From Thalassospira lucentensis (GTDB lineage Bacteria; Pseudomonadota; Alphaproteobacteria; Rhodospirillales; Thalassospiraceae), in NCBI RefSeq assembly GCF_001613805.1, contig NZ_LPVY01000011.1, positions 62,001 through 126,000 on the forward strand: a DNA stretch of 64,000 nt, given 5' to 3'. A program made the translations under genes and the position numbers. The notes below the pieces were generated by a model. That model had not been told where the DNA came from, made no database searches, and saw only the letters and a list, made by a program, of their open reading frames with translations. This document shows, piece by piece, positions 34,144 to 43,627 of this stretch (its first letter is position 1; the number at the start of each line of letters is the position of its first letter).

Positions 34144-35181
34144 ATGACAAACGCGCCACGTTTTCCCGAAGAAATGGGACTCTCACAAGACAGCAGCCTT
34201 GAACGCGACGCAGCGCGACTTGACGCCTGTGTTGGCCGTTTGGACGAAGCCCGCAAGATGGTTTCATCTGTTATATTTGGGCAGAATGAGGCCGTAGAGC
34301 AAACACTTATCGGCATTTTATCTGGTGGTCACGTCCTGATGGTCGGTGCACCCGGCCTTGGAAAGTCATTACTTGCACACACATTGGGCAAGGTCCTTGG
34401 CCTTCTCGATAAACGCGTTCAGTTCACCCCCGACCTGATGCCAGCAGATATCCTTGGCTCCGAAGTTCTGGAAGAAGGCGCGGATGGCAAACGCGCATTT
34501 CGGTTCATCAAGGGGCCGGTATTCTGCCAGTTGCTACTGGCCGACGAGATCAACCGCGCCAGCCCGCGCACCCAGTCCGCCCTGTTGCAGGCCATGCAGG
34601 AACGCGAGGTATCCGTCGCCGGTTACAGCCACAAGCTTCCTGAACCGTTCCACGTTCTGGCCACCCAGAACCCGCTGGAACAGGAAGGCACCTATCCCCT
34701 GCCCGAAGCACAGCTTGACCGCTTTCTTCTGGAAGTCCGGCTAGGCTATCCCGATCAGGATGAAGAACGCCGCATCGTGACCGAAACCACCGGACGCTAT
34801 CCGGTGCGCCCAAGGCAGGTTCTTCAGGCGGACGATCTGGCCGAGGCGCAGGATTTTGTCCGTCGCCTGCCGATGCCTGACCGGGTGCTTGATACCATCA
34901 TCGCCCTTTGCCGCGAATGTCGCCCCGAAAGCACGCATATGGCCGATATACGCGATAATGTTGCCTGGGGTCCCGGCACACGCGCGGCACAGGCGCTGTC
35001 ACTTGCCTGTCGTGCGCGAGCAATGCTGTTTGGGCGTTTCGCACCCTCAATCGAGGATATAGAAGCCCTTGCCGTTCCGGTTCTGCGCCATCGCTTCGGA
35101 TTGACTTACGGGGCCCGGGCCGAGGGCTTTACCGCACGGGGCCTGATTACCAACGCGCTGGATTATCTGCAGGAGAAATAG
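34144..35181 (+). CDS. MoxR-type AAA+ ATPase
   Basis: A 345-residue MoxR ATPase. Walker A is GAPGLGKSLLAHTLG (about 77-84), Walker B is LLADEINRASPRTQSALLQA, sensor 1 is VLATQNPLEQEGTYPLPEAQ and the arginine finger lies in LDRFLLEV. MoxR proteins act as chaperones that load metals or assemble complexes containing VWA proteins. It is the first gene of a four-gene run (MoxR, DUF58, DUF4159, VWA-like) with gaps or overlaps of at most 4 bases. Confidence 0.95.
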   Translation: MTNAPRFPEEMGLSQDSSLERDAARLDACVGRLDEARKMVSSVIFGQNEAVEQTLIGILSGGHVLMVGAPGLGKSLLAHTLGKVLGLLDKRVQFTPDLMPADILGSEVLEEGADGKRAFRFIKGPVFCQLLLADEINRASPRTQSALLQAMQEREVSVAGYSHKLPEPFHVLATQNPLEQEGTYPLPEAQLDRFLLEVRLGYPDQDEERRIVTETTGRYPVRPRQVLQADDLAEAQDFVRRLPMPDRVLDTIIALCRECRPESTHMADIRDNVAWGPGTRAAQALSLACRARAMLFGRFAPSIEDIEALAVPVLRHRFGLTYGARAEGFTARGLITNALDYLQEK

Positions 35182-35184
35182 GAA

Positions 35185-36138
35185 TTGGCATTGGCCGCGG
35201 TCCACGATCATGTTGCAGCCGCGCGGGCACTGGCGGCCCGATTGCCGCAACTGATCGATGAAAGCCGACGCATGGCGATCAGCCTGCGAAGTGGCCTTCA
35301 TGGCAACCGCAAGGTTGGTCCCGGCAGCGATTTCTGGCAATTCCGCCCCTATATCACCGGTGACCCCACCAACCAGATCGACTGGCGCCGTTCCGCGCGC
35401 AGTGATCATACCTTCATCCGCCAGACCGAGTGGCAGGCAAGCCACAATTACTGGATCTGGCCGGTTCTATCCCCGTCCATGTACTGGTCATCGGCACGGG
35501 ACATCCCGTTCAAGGCCGAACGTACCCTGATCATTTCCATCGCACTCGCTGATTTGCTGCTGCGCAACGGGGAAACGGTCGGAACGTTCGATGCCGAACG
35601 AACCCGCATCACATCTGCCGAACATCTTGAAAAACTGGCTCATGCCATGCTGGCAAGTCCGGGCAACATCACCGATCATGCCGGTGCGATGCATGCCGGT
35701 CGCAAACATTCGGTTCTGGTACTTGGTGATTTTCTGGAGTTCGTGGACAGTAACCAGTCACCGGTTCGCGCGATCAAAACCCTCGGCCAGTATCAGAATG
35801 ACGGCGCGCTGGTACATGTCCTTGATCCCGCTGAGATCGAGCCCCCCTTTACCGGACGGGTCAATTTCATGGATACCGACGATCAGATGATATACCGAAG
35901 CGAACGGTTCGAAGACCTTCGGGAAGGTTTCCGGCAACGTGCCAAAACATGGCGTGCCGACATTCGAGATGCTGCACGCGAAAATGACTGGCTTTGCGAT
36001 CGGCATGTGACATCGGAAAGTGCAAGCCCTACCCTGCTTGCACTTTATCAGCATCTGAGCGAACGCCAGAGCCAAAGTGGATCGAACGGGCGCGGGCGTC
36101 CGGCGATGAACCGCAATAGCACGACGAGGCCGCGATGA
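35185..36138 (+). CDS. DUF58 domain protein
   Basis: A 317-residue DUF58 protein, starting at a TTG three bases after the MoxR stop. The family signature is GSDFWQFRPYITGDPTNQID followed by WRRSARSD, and a VWA-like fold follows (ERTLIISIALADLLLRNGET; HSVLVLGDFLE). DUF58 proteins are the standard partner of MoxR ATPases. No membrane segment, so it is cytoplasmic or peripheral. Its last 4 bases overlap the DUF4159 gene. Confidence 0.93.
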   Translation: MALAAVHDHVAAARALAARLPQLIDESRRMAISLRSGLHGNRKVGPGSDFWQFRPYITGDPTNQIDWRRSARSDHTFIRQTEWQASHNYWIWPVLSPSMYWSSARDIPFKAERTLIISIALADLLLRNGETVGTFDAERTRITSAEHLEKLAHAMLASPGNITDHAGAMHAGRKHSVLVLGDFLEFVDSNQSPVRAIKTLGQYQNDGALVHVLDPAEIEPPFTGRVNFMDTDDQMIYRSERFEDLREGFRQRAKTWRADIRDAARENDWLCDRHVTSESASPTLLALYQHLSERQSQSGSNGRGRPAMNRNSTTRPR

Positions 36139-38852
36139 ACCTTGCGGCGATAACGTTTTTATATCCTGCAATGCTTGCCGGTTTGCTGGTTTTGCCGATT
36201 GTCTGGCTTATTATCCGCTCAGCACCCAGGGCTCCGAAACAAATCGTGTTTCCGGCGGCCCGGCTATTGCGGGGGCTGCGTGCCAACCGGCGCGACATGC
36301 AACGCGCACCTATCTGGCAGACGATATTGCGTTGCCTGATCCTCACCATGCTGATTTTGGCGGCCTCCCGACCGGTTCTGAACCGGACAGAGTTTTCGCA
36401 AAACGAAGGTGCCCTTCTTGTCATCGCCGACAATAGCTGGTCATCCGCAGCAAACTGGACGGAATATCGGACGGGTCTGCGTCAGATTATAAATCAGGCG
36501 CGACTTGACTTGCGTAGCATCTATATCGCGCAAACCGCGCCGGAAGCTTCGGGCGCAACCACAACCCGCCTCCCCGACATCATCGGCCCGGTATCCCCGC
36601 ATGAGGCCGAACACTTCATTGATCGTCTGCATCCTCGACCCTGGGCACCGGATTATGCGGCTTTGTCCAATCAGATTGCCGATCATCAGTATATGGCCAA
36701 TTCCATAGGCAGCATTTTGTGGCTGACCGACAATATGGAACAATCCGGCAAAGCCGATCTTGCCAATGATCTGGCAACAATCGCCCCGATTACCGTACTT
36801 GGACCTGATCGGGATAACGGGATTGCTGTGCAGTCGCTGATCCGTAACCGGACCGGACTTGGCATAACGCTGACCCATCAAAATATTGATGCTCCGCGCG
36901 AAATTGTTCTTCTGGCCCGAAATGAACGTGGCCGGGTTCTATTGCGGCACAAGGTAAAAATTGCCCCGGCCACAAATCGGACCGAAGCCGAAATCCCCCT
37001 GCCCAGTGATATCACCAATTCGATCCAGTCGGTCGGAATTGAAGGCATTGAATCCGCGGCCACCGTCTTTCAGACCGGTGCCCGCTGGCAGCAGCGCAAG
37101 GTTGGTGTGATTGTAAGCTCCGGCGACAGTCCGGTCCTCCTGTCAGATCGATATTTCTTCCTTGATCGCGCAATTTCGCCCTATGCGGATGTGACCTATG
37201 CACCGCTTGGAAAACTGCTTGAAGGCGGGATGGATATTCTGGTTGTGGCCGGTCCGATTTCGGGCCTCGGGAGCCAGTATAACGCCCTTGAACGTTGGCT
37301 CAGGGATGGTGGCATGTTGGTGAGGTTTGCTGGTGACAGCACAACCGAAGTCGAACCGGAATTCCTGCCTGTAACCCTTCGCTTGGGTAATCGTGATTTC
37401 GGTGGATCGATGTCATGGGAGAAACCGAAACGTCTTCTGGCATTTCCTGAAACCAGCCCGTTTTCCGGGATCTCCATTCCCGAGGAAATTACTGTAAACC
37501 GACAACTTCTTGCCGAACCTGATCCGGATATTGTTGCCAAGACCTGGGCGCGTCTGACCGATGGTACCCCACTTGTTACCAGCGCACCACGCAATGCTGG
37601 GCGAATTGTTCTGTTCCATGTAACCCCGTGGGCCGACTGGTCGAACCTGCCGATGTCGGGTTTATTCGTCGAAATCTGGCAGCGCCTTTTGCCTCTTGCC
37701 AGCCCAAGTGATCGCTCGGACACGGAACTGCAAACAAGCCTGCCCCCCCAGTCTGTCCTTGACGGCTTCGGGCGCGCCCATCAACCCGATGCGACGATCC
37801 TGCCATTGCGGATGCCGCTACCGGTTCCCGGCCCACGGCACCCACCTGGCATATATGGGGAAAACGGCCAGGCTGTTGCCTTTAACCTTGGTTCATCCCT
37901 TCAAAATCTGGATCATCAGATTCGCTGGCCCTCTGACGTAACAATGAGGCAGATCACCAATCAGGACCAGATTGATCTCGCTGCGATGTGCCTGATGGTA
38001 GCGATGCTGCTTCTGATCTTTGACGGGGTTGCATTGATACTGGTTCACCATGTCAGTTTAAGACGCTCCCGGCGCAGTGATGCTCTTACCTCTGTGCTTA
38101 TGATTGCATTTATTGGCACTGCGGCAACAGCAATGACTGTTGGCACCAGTAACAGCGCCCAAGCTGTCGAAACGCAGGCCGCCGCATTACAGCCGCGTCT
38201 GGCCTATCTCAAGACCGACGTTGCCCCGATTGATCGCCTCAGCCAATCGGGACTTGCAGGCCTGACCGAAATTCTGCGCCGGCGCAGTGCCGCCGATCTG
38301 GCACCGGCAGATGCGATTGACCCTGAAGCAGATGATCTTAGTTTTTATCCGCTGATCTACTGGCCGCTGGTTGACGGGCAACAGCCGTTTTCGGAATTTG
38401 CCCAGACGCGTATCAACCGGTATCTCGACAGCGGAGGAATGATACTGATCGACAGTCGTGATCAGGAAGTTGAGCCAGCCCGACTGCGTCGCCTGCTTGC
38501 CGGGCTTGAAATTCCGATACTGGACAAGGCACCCGGCGATCACATCCTTTTTCGCAGCTTCTATCTGCTTGATCATGCCTATGGGCGTTTCGCGACACCG
38601 CTTTGGCTTGATGCCCGTCCGGATCAACGGCTGGATGGTGTTGCATCTGTTTTATTTGGCGGTAATGACTGGGCATCCGCCTGGATGCTGGAAGAAGGCC
38701 GCACACCTGAGAACCGCACGGATGATATTTCCCCGCGGCAGCGCGAAATGGCATGGCGCTTCGGTGTCAATCTGGTGATGTACGCGCTGACTGGCAGCTA
38801 CAAGGGGGATCAGGTTCATTTGCCTGCGATCCTTGAAAGGCTTGGCCGATGA
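36135..38852 (+). CDS. Large membrane protein: BatA-type N-terminus, VWA-like, GATase-like and DUF4159 domains
   Basis: A 905-residue inner-membrane protein. Order: BatA-type N-terminus (1-75) with two hydrophobic helices and FLYPAMLAGLLVLPIVWLI; a VWA-like domain (about 90-250) with a DxSxS MIDAS start in ADNSWSS; beta-rich and type-1 glutamine-amidotransferase-like region (320-470; DILVVAGPISGLG); two helices near 620-665; and C-terminal DUF4159 (690-905; LAYLKTDVAPIDRLSQSGL, YPLIYWPLVDG, LDSGGMILIDSRD). Overlaps its neighbours at both ends by ATGA. The family is known from MoxR loci; its biochemical role is not established. Confidence 0.9.
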   Translation: MNLAAITFLYPAMLAGLLVLPIVWLIIRSAPRAPKQIVFPAARLLRGLRANRRDMQRAPIWQTILRCLILTMLILAASRPVLNRTEFSQNEGALLVIADNSWSSAANWTEYRTGLRQIINQARLDLRSIYIAQTAPEASGATTTRLPDIIGPVSPHEAEHFIDRLHPRPWAPDYAALSNQIADHQYMANSIGSILWLTDNMEQSGKADLANDLATIAPITVLGPDRDNGIAVQSLIRNRTGLGITLTHQNIDAPREIVLLARNERGRVLLRHKVKIAPATNRTEAEIPLPSDITNSIQSVGIEGIESAATVFQTGARWQQRKVGVIVSSGDSPVLLSDRYFFLDRAISPYADVTYAPLGKLLEGGMDILVVAGPISGLGSQYNALERWLRDGGMLVRFAGDSTTEVEPEFLPVTLRLGNRDFGGSMSWEKPKRLLAFPETSPFSGISIPEEITVNRQLLAEPDPDIVAKTWARLTDGTPLVTSAPRNAGRIVLFHVTPWADWSNLPMSGLFVEIWQRLLPLASPSDRSDTELQTSLPPQSVLDGFGRAHQPDATILPLRMPLPVPGPRHPPGIYGENGQAVAFNLGSSLQNLDHQIRWPSDVTMRQITNQDQIDLAAMCLMVAMLLLIFDGVALILVHHVSLRRSRRSDALTSVLMIAFIGTAATAMTVGTSNSAQAVETQAAALQPRLAYLKTDVAPIDRLSQSGLAGLTEILRRRSAADLAPADAIDPEADDLSFYPLIYWPLVDGQQPFSEFAQTRINRYLDSGGMILIDSRDQEVEPARLRRLLAGLEIPILDKAPGDHILFRSFYLLDHAYGRFATPLWLDARPDQRLDGVASVLFGGNDWASAWMLEEGRTPENRTDDISPRQREMAWRFGVNLVMYALTGSYKGDQVHLPAILERLGR

Positions 38853-40924
38853 ACCGAAACTGGCAGGACTTTCAGATCGCACCGTTACTTGATATCGGAC
38901 TACTTCAGATCCTTGCGGTAATCTGCGTCGCAGCAATCCTGCTGTTTGCCGTGTTTCGTCTGCGTGGCACGATCTGGCGGGCAATCGTAATGGCGATCAT
39001 GTTGCTTGCCCTGATTGCCCCGCAATTTACCGATCAGAACCGCGAAAAACTGAGCGACATCGTCCTGGTGCTGGTTGACCGTTCTAGCAGCCAGAATATC
39101 GGCGGTCGTATGGACCAAACCGATGCCGCTATTTCGCAGATACGTAACCGTTTTGCCGACGATCCCAGTATCGAGCTACGTATTGAGGACGTTCCGGGCG
39201 AAACGGACACCCGTATATTTTCCGCCCTTGACCGACTTCTTGGCGGTATCCCGCGCGAAAGACTGGGCGGTGTCGTGATGATCACCGACGGCCAGATTCA
39301 CGACATTCCGGCGAATCTGGATTTGGGCGCACCGCTTCATGCCCTCATCACCGGACGCGAAGACGAACGCGACCGGCGTTTGCAAATCCGCCAGACAGCC
39401 GATTACGGCATCGTTGGCAAAAATGCGGATTTTATGGTCGAAGCCATTGATCACAGCCTTGCCACCGGAAGCCCCGTATCGGTTCGAATGTTACATGAAG
39501 ACGGAAGCGAACGTAATCTCACACTACCCGCAAATGAACCGCATCGCGTAACCATTCCCGTTCCGCATGCCGGACCTGTCATCGCCGAACTGCGAATGGA
39601 AGAAAGTCCGAACGAAACAGATCAGACAAACAACCGGCTGATCCTTGAAACGACCGGTGTACGCGACCGGCTGCGCGTTCTGCTGCTTTCGGGGGAACCA
39701 CACCCCGGCGAACGGGCCTGGCGTAACCTTCTGCGTGCCGACCCGGGTGTTGATCTGGTGCATTTCACCATCCTGCGCCCGCCGGAAAAAGGCGACGATA
39801 CACCGATCAACGAATTGGCCCTCATCCCGTTTCCGATCCGGGATCTGTTTGAGGTTCGTCTTCGCCAGTTCGATCTGATCATTTTTGATCGCTATCAGAT
39901 GCGTGGCGTCCTTCCGCCGCATTATCTTGAAAAGGTCGTGGATTATGTAAAATGGGGCGGTGCCGCACTTGTCGTCGCCGGGCCGGAATATTTGGGTCCT
40001 GACGGACTTTCGAACACGGTCCTGGGTGATTTAATGCCGGTTCGTGTCACCGGCCGCGTCATTGAACAACCCTTTGTCCCGCAGGTAAACACCGCCGGGC
40101 GCATTCACCCGGTTACGGCCCCGATTGCAGGATCGGTCAATACACCGCCCAAATGGGGGCACTGGTACCGTCAGATTGAAACCCGGGAAGCCGACAACAA
40201 TGTCATGACCCTTCTGACCGGCGCGGATCAATTGCCATTGCTGTCCTTGCGCCGGATCGAAGAAGGTCGGGCGGCGATGCTGAGCTCGGATCAGATGTGG
40301 CTGTGGCAGCGCGGCCATGATGGTGGTGGACCGATTGCTGAAATGCTGCGCCGATTGTCGCACTGGCTGATGAAGGAACCGGCGCTTGATGAAAACACCA
40401 TCACCACGGAACGCAGTGCCGATGGCAAAAGCCTGAACCTGACCTGGCGAAAGATCGGGGCGGAACCAACAACCGCAACCGGCGCCAATCCGGAAACCGG
40501 TGAGGTTGTCCGCACCACCTTTGAACGGCAATCCGACCAGACCTGGCAGGCTACTTTACCGATTGCGGAACGGGGCCTGATCCGCGTTCAGACACTTGAT
40601 CGCGAAGGTGGCACCCAATCAGCCCTGCATGTTGACCGTGATGTTTTGACCAGTGAGCGCCGCAACACCAATTCCACGCCCGATCTTCTACGGGATCTGG
40701 TTCTAGCCAATGGCGGATATATCGACCGTATCGAAAAAGGACTTCCCGATTTCCGCCGGGTAGAGGATGACCGTATCTGGAACGGTACCAACTGGGCTGG
40801 TCTGATGGAAACGGAAAGCTATCGTACCGTGATCGGCGGCATTACCAATCTTTTGCCGCTGCCGGTCGTTGCTGTTCTGCTCGGGCTTATATGCCTGATT
40901 GGCTGGCGGATCGAAAGCAAGTAG
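38849..40924 (+). CDS. Membrane VWA-like protein with GATase-like region, last gene of the MoxR operon
   Basis: A 691-residue protein. Two N-terminal helices (about 15-65), then a periplasmic VWA-like domain with DxSxS in VLVDRSSSQNIGGR, the metal-ion-dependent adhesion site start. A GATase-like fold follows (about 270-430; RLRVLLLSGEPHPGERAWR, WGGAALVVAGPEYLGPDG), and the C-terminus has one helix (LLPLPVVAVLLGLICLIGWR). The same layout appears in the 905-residue partner, so the two probably form a membrane heteromer served by MoxR. It ends 2 bases before the convergent LysR stop. Confidence 0.88.
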   Translation: MNRNWQDFQIAPLLDIGLLQILAVICVAAILLFAVFRLRGTIWRAIVMAIMLLALIAPQFTDQNREKLSDIVLVLVDRSSSQNIGGRMDQTDAAISQIRNRFADDPSIELRIEDVPGETDTRIFSALDRLLGGIPRERLGGVVMITDGQIHDIPANLDLGAPLHALITGREDERDRRLQIRQTADYGIVGKNADFMVEAIDHSLATGSPVSVRMLHEDGSERNLTLPANEPHRVTIPVPHAGPVIAELRMEESPNETDQTNNRLILETTGVRDRLRVLLLSGEPHPGERAWRNLLRADPGVDLVHFTILRPPEKGDDTPINELALIPFPIRDLFEVRLRQFDLIIFDRYQMRGVLPPHYLEKVVDYVKWGGAALVVAGPEYLGPDGLSNTVLGDLMPVRVTGRVIEQPFVPQVNTAGRIHPVTAPIAGSVNTPPKWGHWYRQIETREADNNVMTLLTGADQLPLLSLRRIEEGRAAMLSSDQMWLWQRGHDGGGPIAEMLRRLSHWLMKEPALDENTITTERSADGKSLNLTWRKIGAEPTTATGANPETGEVVRTTFERQSDQTWQATLPIAERGLIRVQTLDREGGTQSALHVDRDVLTSERRNTNSTPDLLRDLVLANGGYIDRIEKGLPDFRRVEDDRIWNGTNWAGLMETESYRTVIGGITNLLPLPVVAVLLGLICLIGWRIESK

Positions 40925-40926
40925 TC

Positions 40927-41877
40927 CTAATCGGACGGAAACATTGTTTTGTGGAAATTGCACAATCCGCCACGAAACTTTTCAACCAGAAAATCGATAA
41001 AGATACGTACCTTGGTCGGCAGATGACGCCGTTCCGGATACACTGCGTAAATCCCGCCGCTGGCCAGTGAATTATATTCATTCAGGATTGAGACCAGTGA
41101 TCCTTTTTGAAGTGCCTCGGCAACGATAAATTCCGGTTCACGTGCAATACCAAGCCCCCGGATGGCCGCGAACGAAGTGAAATCGCCATTGTTGCACGAC
41201 ATGACCGGATTGACGCGGACATTGATCTGGCCTTCCGGACCTTCAAACTCCCATACATTCGGGTTCGCCAGATTGGTATAGGCAAGCGTCCTGTGGTTCG
41301 CCAGTTCGGTCGGGTGTCGGGGTTCCCCATGTTCGGCGATATAGCCCGGCGATGCCACAACATAACCGTTAAAATCGGCAAGCTTGCGGGCAATCAGGCT
41401 GGAATCTTTCAACCGCGTGATGCGGATTGCCATATCGAACCCTTCGGCAACAAGATCAACCATATGATCGGCCAGATGAATGTCGACATGCAATCCCGGA
41501 TGCAGCCCCATAAATTCCGACACCAGATCGGGCATGTAACGCTGCCCGAATGTCAGAGGTGCTGAAATCCGAAGTGTGCCGCGCGGTGTACCGCGCAAAT
41601 CGGTCAGGGCATGTTCGGCTGTTTCGATTTCCTCAACCACCCGCGCGCAATGCTGATAAAAAGTTGCTCCTGCGTCGGTCAGACTCAACCGGCGTGTCGT
41701 GCGATTAAGCAGTCGGATGCCAAGACTGTCTTCAAGCTTGGTGACATGCTTGCTGACTGCAGATTTGGACATGGCAAGCTTGCGCGCGGCGCCGGAGAAG
41801 CTTTGCTCCTCCACAACACGGGCAAAAACCGTCATTCCGTCCAGATTGCCGATCAGCATCACCCTGCTCCCCGCCAT
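40927..41877 (-). CDS. LysR-family transcriptional regulator
   Basis: A 316-residue LTTR (or 310 from an ATG at 41859). The HTH is in VEEQSFSGAARKLAMSKSAV, then SKHVTKLEDSLGIRLLNRTT; the effector domain starts near 95 (GTLRISAPLTFGQRYMPDLV). It is of the CrgA/DsdC-like branch common in this window. It is divergent from a glutathionyl-hydroquinone reductase-like gene, with a LysR-type box in the shared intergenic region, so the two are probably linked. Confidence 0.95.
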   Translation of the reverse strand: MAGSRVMLIGNLDGMTVFARVVEEQSFSGAARKLAMSKSAVSKHVTKLEDSLGIRLLNRTTRRLSLTDAGATFYQHCARVVEEIETAEHALTDLRGTPRGTLRISAPLTFGQRYMPDLVSEFMGLHPGLHVDIHLADHMVDLVAEGFDMAIRITRLKDSSLIARKLADFNGYVVASPGYIAEHGEPRHPTELANHRTLAYTNLANPNVWEFEGPEGQINVRVNPVMSCNNGDFTSFAAIRGLGIAREPEFIVAEALQKGSLVSILNEYNSLASGGIYAVYPERRHLPTKVRIFIDFLVEKFRGGLCNFHKTMFPSD

Positions 41878-41908
41878 GCTGCGTCACTGCTATATCACTG
41901 CCGCGCAA

Positions 41909-41929
41909 TTGTTGCCTATTTGGAAACAA
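41909..41929. promoter_or_regulatory. LysR-type box between the LysR and glutathione-transferase genes
   Basis: TTGTT (41909-41913), 11 bases, AACAA (41925-41929): a dyad of the T-N11-A class with 5-bp arms, placed 32 bases from the LysR start and 118 bases from the transferase start. Confidence 0.5.
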
Positions 41930-42046
41930 ATTAATGTCATATCCCCTGATTGCGTTCAACGGGGAAATGACGATGATGGGAACAACCACCCCGGCCGCAC
42001 GTAATCGGCATATCACGGGACCAACAAAAAGCCGGAGGATACGATT

Positions 42047-43012
42047 ATGGGCCTTTTGGTCGATGGAGAATGGAAAGACCATTGGTACGACACGAAATCG
42101 ACCGGCGGCAAGTTCAAGCGTCAGGATTCCGCATTCCGAAACTGGCTGTCGAAAGACAGTGGCGCAGAATTTCCAGCCGAAGCCGGTCGCTATCATCTAT
42201 ATGTTTCGTATGCCTGCCCGTGGGCGCATCGCACACTGATCTTTCGCGCCCTCAAAGGACTGGAAGATTTGATTTCGGTGTCGGTTGTACATTGGCGCAT
42301 GCTTGAAAACGGTTGGGAATTTTCCCCCGATGAAGGATTGCCCGATCATCTTGGTAATCACCGTTTCATGCATCAGATTTATACAGCAGCAAAACCCGAG
42401 TACACCGGGCGCGTTACGGTGCCGGTACTGTGGGACAAGAAAACCAACCGGATTGTCAGCAATGAGTCTGCTGACATCATCCGGATGCTCAACACCGCCT
42501 TTGATGATCTGGGTGCCAAACCAGGTGATTATTATCCCGAAGATTTGCGCACCGAAATCGATGCGATCAATGACCGCGTTTATAACGATGTGAATAACGG
42601 TGTTTACAAATCCGGCTTTGCTACCGCACAGGATGCCTATGAAGATGCGGTAACGACGCTTTTTGGCACGCTGGATTGGCTCGAAGACCGTCTGACATCC
42701 AATCGCTATCTGGCTGGTGATCGATTGACCGAGGCCGACTGGCGGCTATTCACCACCCTGATCCGTTTCGATCCGGTCTATCACGGGCATTTCAAATGCA
42801 ATCTGAAAATGCTGAAGGATTACCCGAATCTTTGGGCCTATACGCGCGAGCTTTATCAGGTCCCCGGCATCCAACAGACCGTATTCTTTGATCACATCAA
42901 GGGGCACTATTACGAAAGCCACCTGATGATCAACCCAACGGGTATCGTGCCCAAGGGACCAGTTCTTGATCTTGATCAGCCACATGGCCGGGATAAACAG
43001 TTCGCCATTTAG
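42047..43012 (+). CDS. Glutathionyl-hydroquinone reductase-type glutathione transferase (YqjG/ECM4 family)
   Basis: A 321-residue protein of the Xi-class glutathione transferase group. Catalytic Cys57 lies in SYACPWAHR, the family motif; the Tyr/Trp-rich C-terminal helices (SNRYLAGDRLTEADWRLFTT; PNLWAYTRELYQVPGIQQT) bind the second substrate. These enzymes reduce glutathionyl-hydroquinones back to free hydroquinones. The ATG at 42047 has GGAGG 10 bases upstream. It is divergent from a LysR gene; response to quinones or aromatics is likely but not shown. Confidence 0.93.
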   Translation: MGLLVDGEWKDHWYDTKSTGGKFKRQDSAFRNWLSKDSGAEFPAEAGRYHLYVSYACPWAHRTLIFRALKGLEDLISVSVVHWRMLENGWEFSPDEGLPDHLGNHRFMHQIYTAAKPEYTGRVTVPVLWDKKTNRIVSNESADIIRMLNTAFDDLGAKPGDYYPEDLRTEIDAINDRVYNDVNNGVYKSGFATAQDAYEDAVTTLFGTLDWLEDRLTSNRYLAGDRLTEADWRLFTTLIRFDPVYHGHFKCNLKMLKDYPNLWAYTRELYQVPGIQQTVFFDHIKGHYYESHLMINPTGIVPKGPVLDLDQPHGRDKQFAI

Positions 43013-43061
43013 GTATCCCTTGCCGGGTTTGAGCACTGGCGTGACGAACAGATCGCCAAAC

Positions 43062-43093
43062 AAAAACCCCCGCAGAAGTTCTGCGGGGGTTTT
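43062..43093. terminator. Strong bidirectional terminator between the transferase gene and the atp operon
   Basis: AAAACCCCCGCAGAA (43063-43077) and TTCTGCGGGGGTTTT (43079-43093) pair over up to 15 bp. The A and T ends serve both strands. The convergent stop codons lie at 43012 and 43117. Confidence 0.92.
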
Positions 43094-43116
43094 GCGTTCC
43101 GGAAAACCGGAGATTC

Positions 43117-43623
43117 TTAGTTCAGCCGACCTTTGATTTCCGCGATCGCATTATCGACAAGCTCGTCTGCCTTTGCAGCGGTAACCTTTTCGGAAACCAA
43201 TGCAAGCGTTGCCTGTGCCGCGATTTCGGCCACACGGGCACGAACTTCGGCAATGGCCTGGGTTTCGAGATTGGCAATACGGTCCATGGCCTGCTGTTCA
43301 CGACGCTTGAGCGACGCTTTCAGTTCGGCCTGGGCGTTCTCCAGCATGCGGTCGGCTTCCGCCTTGGCATGGGCACGGATTTCATCCGCTTCCTTCAATG
43401 CTTCGCGCTGTTTGGCCTGGTATTTGGCCAGAAGCTCCTGAGCTTCTTCACGCAGGCGCTGTGCTTCATCAAGCTCCTCGGAAATTTTCTGCGCACGCTT
43501 GTCGAGTGCGCCGGAAATACCCTTAACAGCCTTGAAGCCGCCGAAACCGGCAACCAGCAAGAAGGAAAGCGTGGTCCAGGTATAGGGATCGGTAAGGAAC
43601 GTAACCTCGTGCGGGGTTGCCAT
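43117..43623 (-). CDS. atpF: F0F1 ATP synthase subunit b
   Basis: A 168-residue peripheral-stalk subunit. One N-terminal membrane helix (about 12-32, YTWTTLSFLLVAGFGGFKAV) is followed by a long highly charged helix (LDEAQRLREEAQELLAKYQA; AKAEADRMLENAQAELKASL) that forms the stator coiled coil. It is last in the F0 operon, 4 bases after b'. Having both b and b' is normal for photosynthetic and many other alphaproteobacteria. F1 genes are elsewhere. Confidence 0.95.
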   Translation of the reverse strand: MATPHEVTFLTDPYTWTTLSFLLVAGFGGFKAVKGISGALDKRAQKISEELDEAQRLREEAQELLAKYQAKQREALKEADEIRAHAKAEADRMLENAQAELKASLKRREQQAMDRIANLETQAIAEVRARVAEIAAQATLALVSEKVTAAKADELVDNAIAEIKGRLN

Positions 43624-43627
43624 CTTC

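Noticed and set aside
34144-35181. MoxR-VWA locus as a ternary defence system
   Set aside because: Gene set (DUF58, DUF4159, BatA-like N-terminus) fits the ordinary envelope-linked MoxR locus, with no effector gene.
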